56,263 bases of DNA from Actinomycetales bacterium (lineage in GTDB: Bacteria; Actinomycetota; Actinomycetes; Actinomycetales; Kineosporiaceae): NCBI GenBank assembly GCA_012719445.1, contig JAAYAH010000199.1, forward strand, positions 1-56,263, read 5' to 3'. Positions 53,346 through 56,263 of the stretch are shown piece after piece. The position numbers and the translations under genes were made by a program. The notes under the pieces are model-generated. The model ran no database searches. It was not told where the DNA came from and worked only from the letters and a program-made list of their open reading frames with translations. Position 1 is the stretch's first letter. Each line of letters starts with the position of its first letter.

Positions 53346-54248
53346 TCAGCCTGCCAGCGGGATCAGCACGAGCAACACGACACAGTGGACGATCTCCAGC
53401 AGGCCGACGTGCAGCTGTCTCAGCGGGAGCCTCGGTGCGACGACGGCGCGCAGGGTCAACCAGCCGAAGAACACCGCGTACCACCAGGACACGACGCCGA
53501 CGGCCGCGAGGGCGAGGGCGTGGTACGCCGGGGAACCGACGAGGTACCGGACGTCGCCCCGGTTACGGATCATCGTCTTGACGTAGGGCACCGTGCCGGC
53601 GAAGTAGAGCAGGACGACCGCGAACTCCGGCAGCACTCCGGTCACCGGCTCCCCTGCTGCCACGGCGACGACCGGGAGCATCAGGCTGCTCTGCAGCACC
53701 GCGGCGAGGTCGTTGACCAGGGTGCGCTGGCTGCCGGTGCGGGCGGCGACGACGTTCACCGCGACCAGGACCGCGAAGACCGGGGCGAAGACGATCACCC
53801 GGGGCGACAGCAGCAGCACCAGCGCCCCCGCGGGGACGGTGATCTCCGCGTAGAGGAGCACCTGGGCACGGACCCGGGTCAGCCTGCCCACCCGCACCGC
53901 GACGAAGGCGTAGTACGAGAGCAGGTACCCGCCGAGCCACGCGACCAGCAGCGGGAGGTGGGCCCAGGAGAACCCCGCGAGCAGCAGCCCGGCGAGGTAG
54001 GGCACCAGGAGCATCGCCCAGGCACCGTGCTGCGGAGGCAGGTACCGGCGCGTCCACGAGCGCCGCGCGGGGGGAGGGGTCCCCGCGGACCGGTTCGCCG
54101 GAGGGGTTCCGCGCCGCCCCGTGGGGTCGGTCGAGACGACCGGCCCGGGGAGCGACCCGGTGGTCACCACGGGAGTCCACCGGGTCCGGGGCGGTGCGAG
54201 CGGGACATGCCGGTACCTGCCTCGCGTCAGGGGAGCGTGCGGGGGCAT
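53346..54248 (-). CDS. ywiC: YwiC-like integral membrane protein at the head of the nar operon
   Basis: 300 residues. After a Pro/Arg-rich cytosolic N-terminus, RRYLPPQHGAWAMLLVPYLA is the YwiC family hallmark (PxQHGAWxM). About eight helices follow (LPLLVAWLGGYLLSYYAFVA, FAVVLLYFAGTVPYVKTMIR, AVGVVSWWYAVFFGWLTLRA), ending LHVGLLEIVHCVVLLVLIPL. The fold is reminiscent of UbiA-type prenyltransferases but lacks obvious DDxxD motifs. In Bacillus subtilis ywiC lies in the nar/fnr locus, so linkage with nitrate respiration holds across phyla; function unknown. Its ATG abuts a 12+10+12 palindrome. Likely first gene of ywiC-narKGHJI-mobA. Confidence 0.88.
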   Translation of the reverse strand: MPPHAPLTRGRYRHVPLAPPRTRWTPVVTTGSLPGPVVSTDPTGRRGTPPANRSAGTPPPARRSWTRRYLPPQHGAWAMLLVPYLAGLLLAGFSWAHLPLLVAWLGGYLLSYYAFVAVRVGRLTRVRAQVLLYAEITVPAGALVLLLSPRVIVFAPVFAVLVAVNVVAARTGSQRTLVNDLAAVLQSSLMLPVVAVAAGEPVTGVLPEFAVVLLYFAGTVPYVKTMIRNRGDVRYLVGSPAYHALALAAVGVVSWWYAVFFGWLTLRAVVAPRLPLRQLHVGLLEIVHCVVLLVLIPLAG

Positions 54249-54281
54249 TGATTTTCTACGGCATGAATTGTAGAAAATCAA
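54248..54281. promoter_or_regulatory. Perfect 12+10+12 palindrome at the head of the nar operon
   Basis: TTGATTTTCTAC (54248-54259) and GTAGAAAATCAA (54270-54281) are exact inverted repeats around a 10-base spacer. It is the most AT-rich element of the locus and touches the ywiC start codon, so a bound factor would cover the transcription/translation start. The ends are FNR-like half-sites (TTGAT/ATCAA), but their distance is too large for one FNR box. A partial match lies at the nirK regulator start. Confidence 0.75.
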
Positions 54282-54382
54282 GGCGGCGGCCGCACCGCAC
54301 CGGAGGGCGCCGAACGGTACGGCGCTGCCCGCTCCGGTCGCCCCGGGTCCCGACCCTCTGGGCTTGACCCTCTGGGCCTGGC

Positions 54383-55687
54383 TCACCGGGGCAGCGGGAG
54401 CCACCCCACCGTCTGCCGGGCACCGGCACCACCGGGCGGGACCACGGCGAACCCGTCCGCGACGGCGAGCCCACGGAGCATGCCGGGTCCCCGCCCGGGG
54501 ACCGGGACCACGGTGCCGGCCCCGGCCTCGACCTCAGCGGCCCATCGCGCGGCCACCAGCCGGGTGACCCCGACCGGGGCCGCGACGTCCGCGCCGAGGA
54601 CCGCCGTCGGCAGGTCGGGCAGTCCCCTGCCGAGCAGGGCGTGCACCAACGGGGCGCCGAGGGTGAGCAGCGCGGCCACGGCGGCCTGCGGGTTCCCGGG
54701 CAGGCCGAGCAGCCAGCACCGCTCGGCGAGCCGGGCGAGCAGCATGGGCCGGCCGGGACGCACCGCGACCCCGTCGACGAGAAGCTCACCGCCCACGGCC
54801 GCGACCGCCGCGTGCAGATGGTCGACCGGCCCGGAGGCCGTCCCTCCCGTGGTCACCACGAGCTCGGTCCCGCGCGCCGCGGCCAGCGCCTCGACGTGGG
54901 CCGCCAGGGTGTCCGGGACCCGCCGCACGCCCACCGGCCGCGCCCCGAGGCGCTCCAGCAGCCCCGGCACCGCCGGGCCGAGGGAGTCGCGGATCCGGCC
55001 GTCGCGGGCCGGTCCGGCGCGGAGCAGTTCGTCCCCGAGCACCAGGACCACCGCCCCGGGCCGGACGGCGACCGGGAGCCGGTCGTGCCCCGCCGCGGCG
55101 GCCAGGCCCAGTCGCACCGGGTCGAGCCGGGTCCCTGCGGGCAGCAGCACCTCCCCCCGGGACGCCTCCTCCCCCGCCGGACGCACCGCCCAGCCCTGCT
55201 CCACCCGCCCGCGGAGCAGGCCGCCGTCACCGGTCGGGTCGTCCCCCCGGGCCCCCGTGCCGTCCGCGACGGCTGGCGGGACGCCGTCCAGCTCGCCGTC
55301 CTCGGTGGCCAGCACCGCCGTCGCGCCGTCGGGCACCCTCGCCCCGGTGGCGATGGCGACGGCCCGTCCCGGAGCGAGCGGGGACGTGGGACCGGCACCG
55401 GCGAGGACCCGGCCCCCGACCCGCCACGGCCCCGGTCCCGCGACCGCCCACCCGTCGAGGGCCGAGGTGGGGAACGGCGGCAGGTCGGTGACGGTCGTCA
55501 GTCCCGCCCCGAGCACCCGGCCGTCGGCCTCGACGAGCGGCACCTCCTCGACCCCCAGCGACGCGCCGCCGCGGTGCGCCAGCGCGCGCGCCTCCACCCA
55601 GGGCAGGGCGGCCGGGGACACCCCGTGCGCACAACCCTCCGCACCGGCGGACTCCGGGCGGGCCGACCGGGCAGGGGTTCCGTCCAT
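54383..55687 (-). CDS. moeA: Molybdopterin molybdotransferase MoeA
   Basis: 434 residues. MoeA domain order is clear: N-terminal VEADGRVLGAGLTTVTDLPP, FPTSALDGWAV (conserved DG); AIATGARVPDGATAVLATED (TGAxxPxGAD-like); GDELLRAGPARDGRIRDSLG (GDEL); VVTTGGTASGPVDHLHAAVA (GGxS/TxG); GLPGNPQAAVAALLTLGAPL (PGNPxA). It inserts molybdate into adenylylated molybdopterin. ATG 55687 with GAGG upstream. It lies upstream of ywiC on the same strand with about 100 bases between, containing a 14-base tandem repeat (about 54351-54378) but no clear terminator. Confidence 0.95.
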   Translation of the reverse strand: MDGTPARSARPESAGAEGCAHGVSPAALPWVEARALAHRGGASLGVEEVPLVEADGRVLGAGLTTVTDLPPFPTSALDGWAVAGPGPWRVGGRVLAGAGPTSPLAPGRAVAIATGARVPDGATAVLATEDGELDGVPPAVADGTGARGDDPTGDGGLLRGRVEQGWAVRPAGEEASRGEVLLPAGTRLDPVRLGLAAAAGHDRLPVAVRPGAVVLVLGDELLRAGPARDGRIRDSLGPAVPGLLERLGARPVGVRRVPDTLAAHVEALAAARGTELVVTTGGTASGPVDHLHAAVAAVGGELLVDGVAVRPGRPMLLARLAERCWLLGLPGNPQAAVAALLTLGAPLVHALLGRGLPDLPTAVLGADVAAPVGVTRLVAARWAAEVEAGAGTVVPVPGRGPGMLRGLAVADGFAVVPPGGAGARQTVGWLPLPR

Positions 55688-55790
55688 GGGCGGTCCGATC
55701 CTCGGCGTGACAGTCGGGGACGATGCGAACCCGACGATAGCCACCGCGAGGCCGGTCCTTCCCCGCACCGGTGCCGGCCGGGGGCGCGAC

Positions 55791-56263
55791 TCACAGCGGC
55801 GGGTGGGCGTTGGCCAGGAGCTCGTGGAACTGGGCCGAGAACCAGGCACCGGTCACCGGGGCGTCGGGCATGGCCCCGCTGGGGTTGTAGGCGTTCCGCG
55901 AGTTGCCGGCGTAGCTCGGGTCGCACATCCGGTCGAAGCCCTTCCCGGTCGGGTTGTCCGGGCCGAACGGGACGAACGCGCCGGAGCCGTCCGACTCACC
56001 GGGCGGCTTGGCCCAGACGTAGGCGTCGATCCCGGGAGCCGGATCGGCGACCGGACGGGCACCGAGGCCGGCCCCGCGCTGGTTGCACCAGTTCGAGGCG
56101 TGGATCCTGCGGTCGATCCGGGACTCGTCCACGAAGGTGTCGAGGTCGAGCGAGGCACTCGGCCCGTCCGGCCGGTGCGGGCCACCCCACCCGTTGCGGG
56201 AGGTGTCGACGAGCATGCCGATCCCGGCGTCGAACCCCTCCGCGACGAGCTGGCTGCGGAACG
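55791..56263 (-). CDS. GH6 cellulase, C-terminal part (partial)
   Basis: The last ~157 codons of a gene whose start lies beyond the window. GMLVDTSRNGWGG, a Cys pair (NWCNQRGAGLG ... RMCDPSY), DAYVWAKPPGESDGSG and GAWFSAQFHELLANA are the conserved end of glycoside hydrolase family 6 (endoglucanase/cellobiohydrolase), including the KPPGESDG catalytic-loop motif. No CBM follows on this side, so any binding module would be N-terminal. A secreted beta-1,4-glucanase is expected. The 100 bases to moeA show nothing notable. Confidence 0.93.
   Translation of the reverse strand, partial: FRSQLVAEGFDAGIGMLVDTSRNGWGGPHRPDGPSASLDLDTFVDESRIDRRIHASNWCNQRGAGLGARPVADPAPGIDAYVWAKPPGESDGSGAFVPFGPDNPTGKGFDRMCDPSYAGNSRNAYNPSGAMPDAPVTGAWFSAQFHELLANAHPPL

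Noticed and set aside
54249-54280. Rho-independent terminator for moeA
   Set aside because: The stem could form in RNA, but it is AT-rich, abuts the ywiC start codon and has a related site at another gene start, so an operator fits better.
54248-54281. Classical FNR/CRP box
   Set aside because: TTGAT and ATCAA ends are present, but they are 24 bases apart instead of 4, so the long palindrome needs another type of protein.

Overview
The window is very GC-rich with strong G/C bias at third codon positions. It carries families typical of Actinobacteria: secreted enzymes with CBM2 domains and Thr-rich linkers, a short endonuclease V, an Hsp90/helical-protein pair, and a SigE-type sigma factor. 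A free-living, plant-matter-degrading, facultatively nitrate-respiring actinomycete (Pseudonocardiales-like) fits best; the genus is an inference. Genes are tightly packed, many with ATGA/GTGA stop-start overlaps.

Layout. 0-8.2 kb: 3' end of a CBM2 exoenzyme, a class I/II aminotransferase, an L7/L12-like membrane protein, a membrane GGDEF-EAL protein, a SARP-type regulator remnant and a secreted GH3 glycosidase. 8.2-13.9 kb: small proteins, a VOC protein, an antibiotic-type ABC exporter divergent from its likely TetR repressor over a palindromic operator, and a secreted RTX-like repeat protein. 13.9-17.1 kb: a fusion of a LacI-type sugar-sensor fold with GGDEF and EAL domains. 17.3-22 kb: a zinc-type CDF transporter and a copper operon (decayed csoR, copZ, a small membrane protein, copA, and a mini-protein like the C-terminus of CopA). 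21.9-27 kb: two MEDS-domain signalling proteins (STAS and HATPase) and an Hsp90-family chaperone with its partner. 27.2-37 kb: metA (predicted acetyl-CoA type), endonuclease V, a CBM2 serine protease, a LOG-like protein, a truncated ridA, small membrane proteins, a PQQ-type sugar dehydrogenase lipoprotein, a methyltransferase, and a sigma factor fused to a transmembrane/extracytoplasmic domain. 37.1-39.3 kb: a secreted CotH-kinase protein with CBM2.

39.8-55.7 kb is a nitrate/nitrite respiration and molybdenum-cofactor island. It holds a large membrane-anchored copper nitrite reductase under an Fe-S-type winged-helix regulator, a MoaB/Mog protein, and the minus-strand run moeA, ywiC, narK, narG, narH, narJ, narI, mobA. 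MoeA, MobA and MoaB/Mog serve the Mo-bisMGD cofactor of NarG; NarK moves nitrate/nitrite; NirK reduces the nitrite formed. A near-perfect AT-rich palindrome at the ywiC start resembles a site at the start of the nirK regulator gene, suggesting one shared control. The window ends inside a GH6 cellulase.

A window-wide theme is short perfect tandem duplications (8-36 bp) inside or at the ends of genes, several changing start or stop regions. No tRNA, rRNA, CRISPR array, transposase or integrase was recognised.
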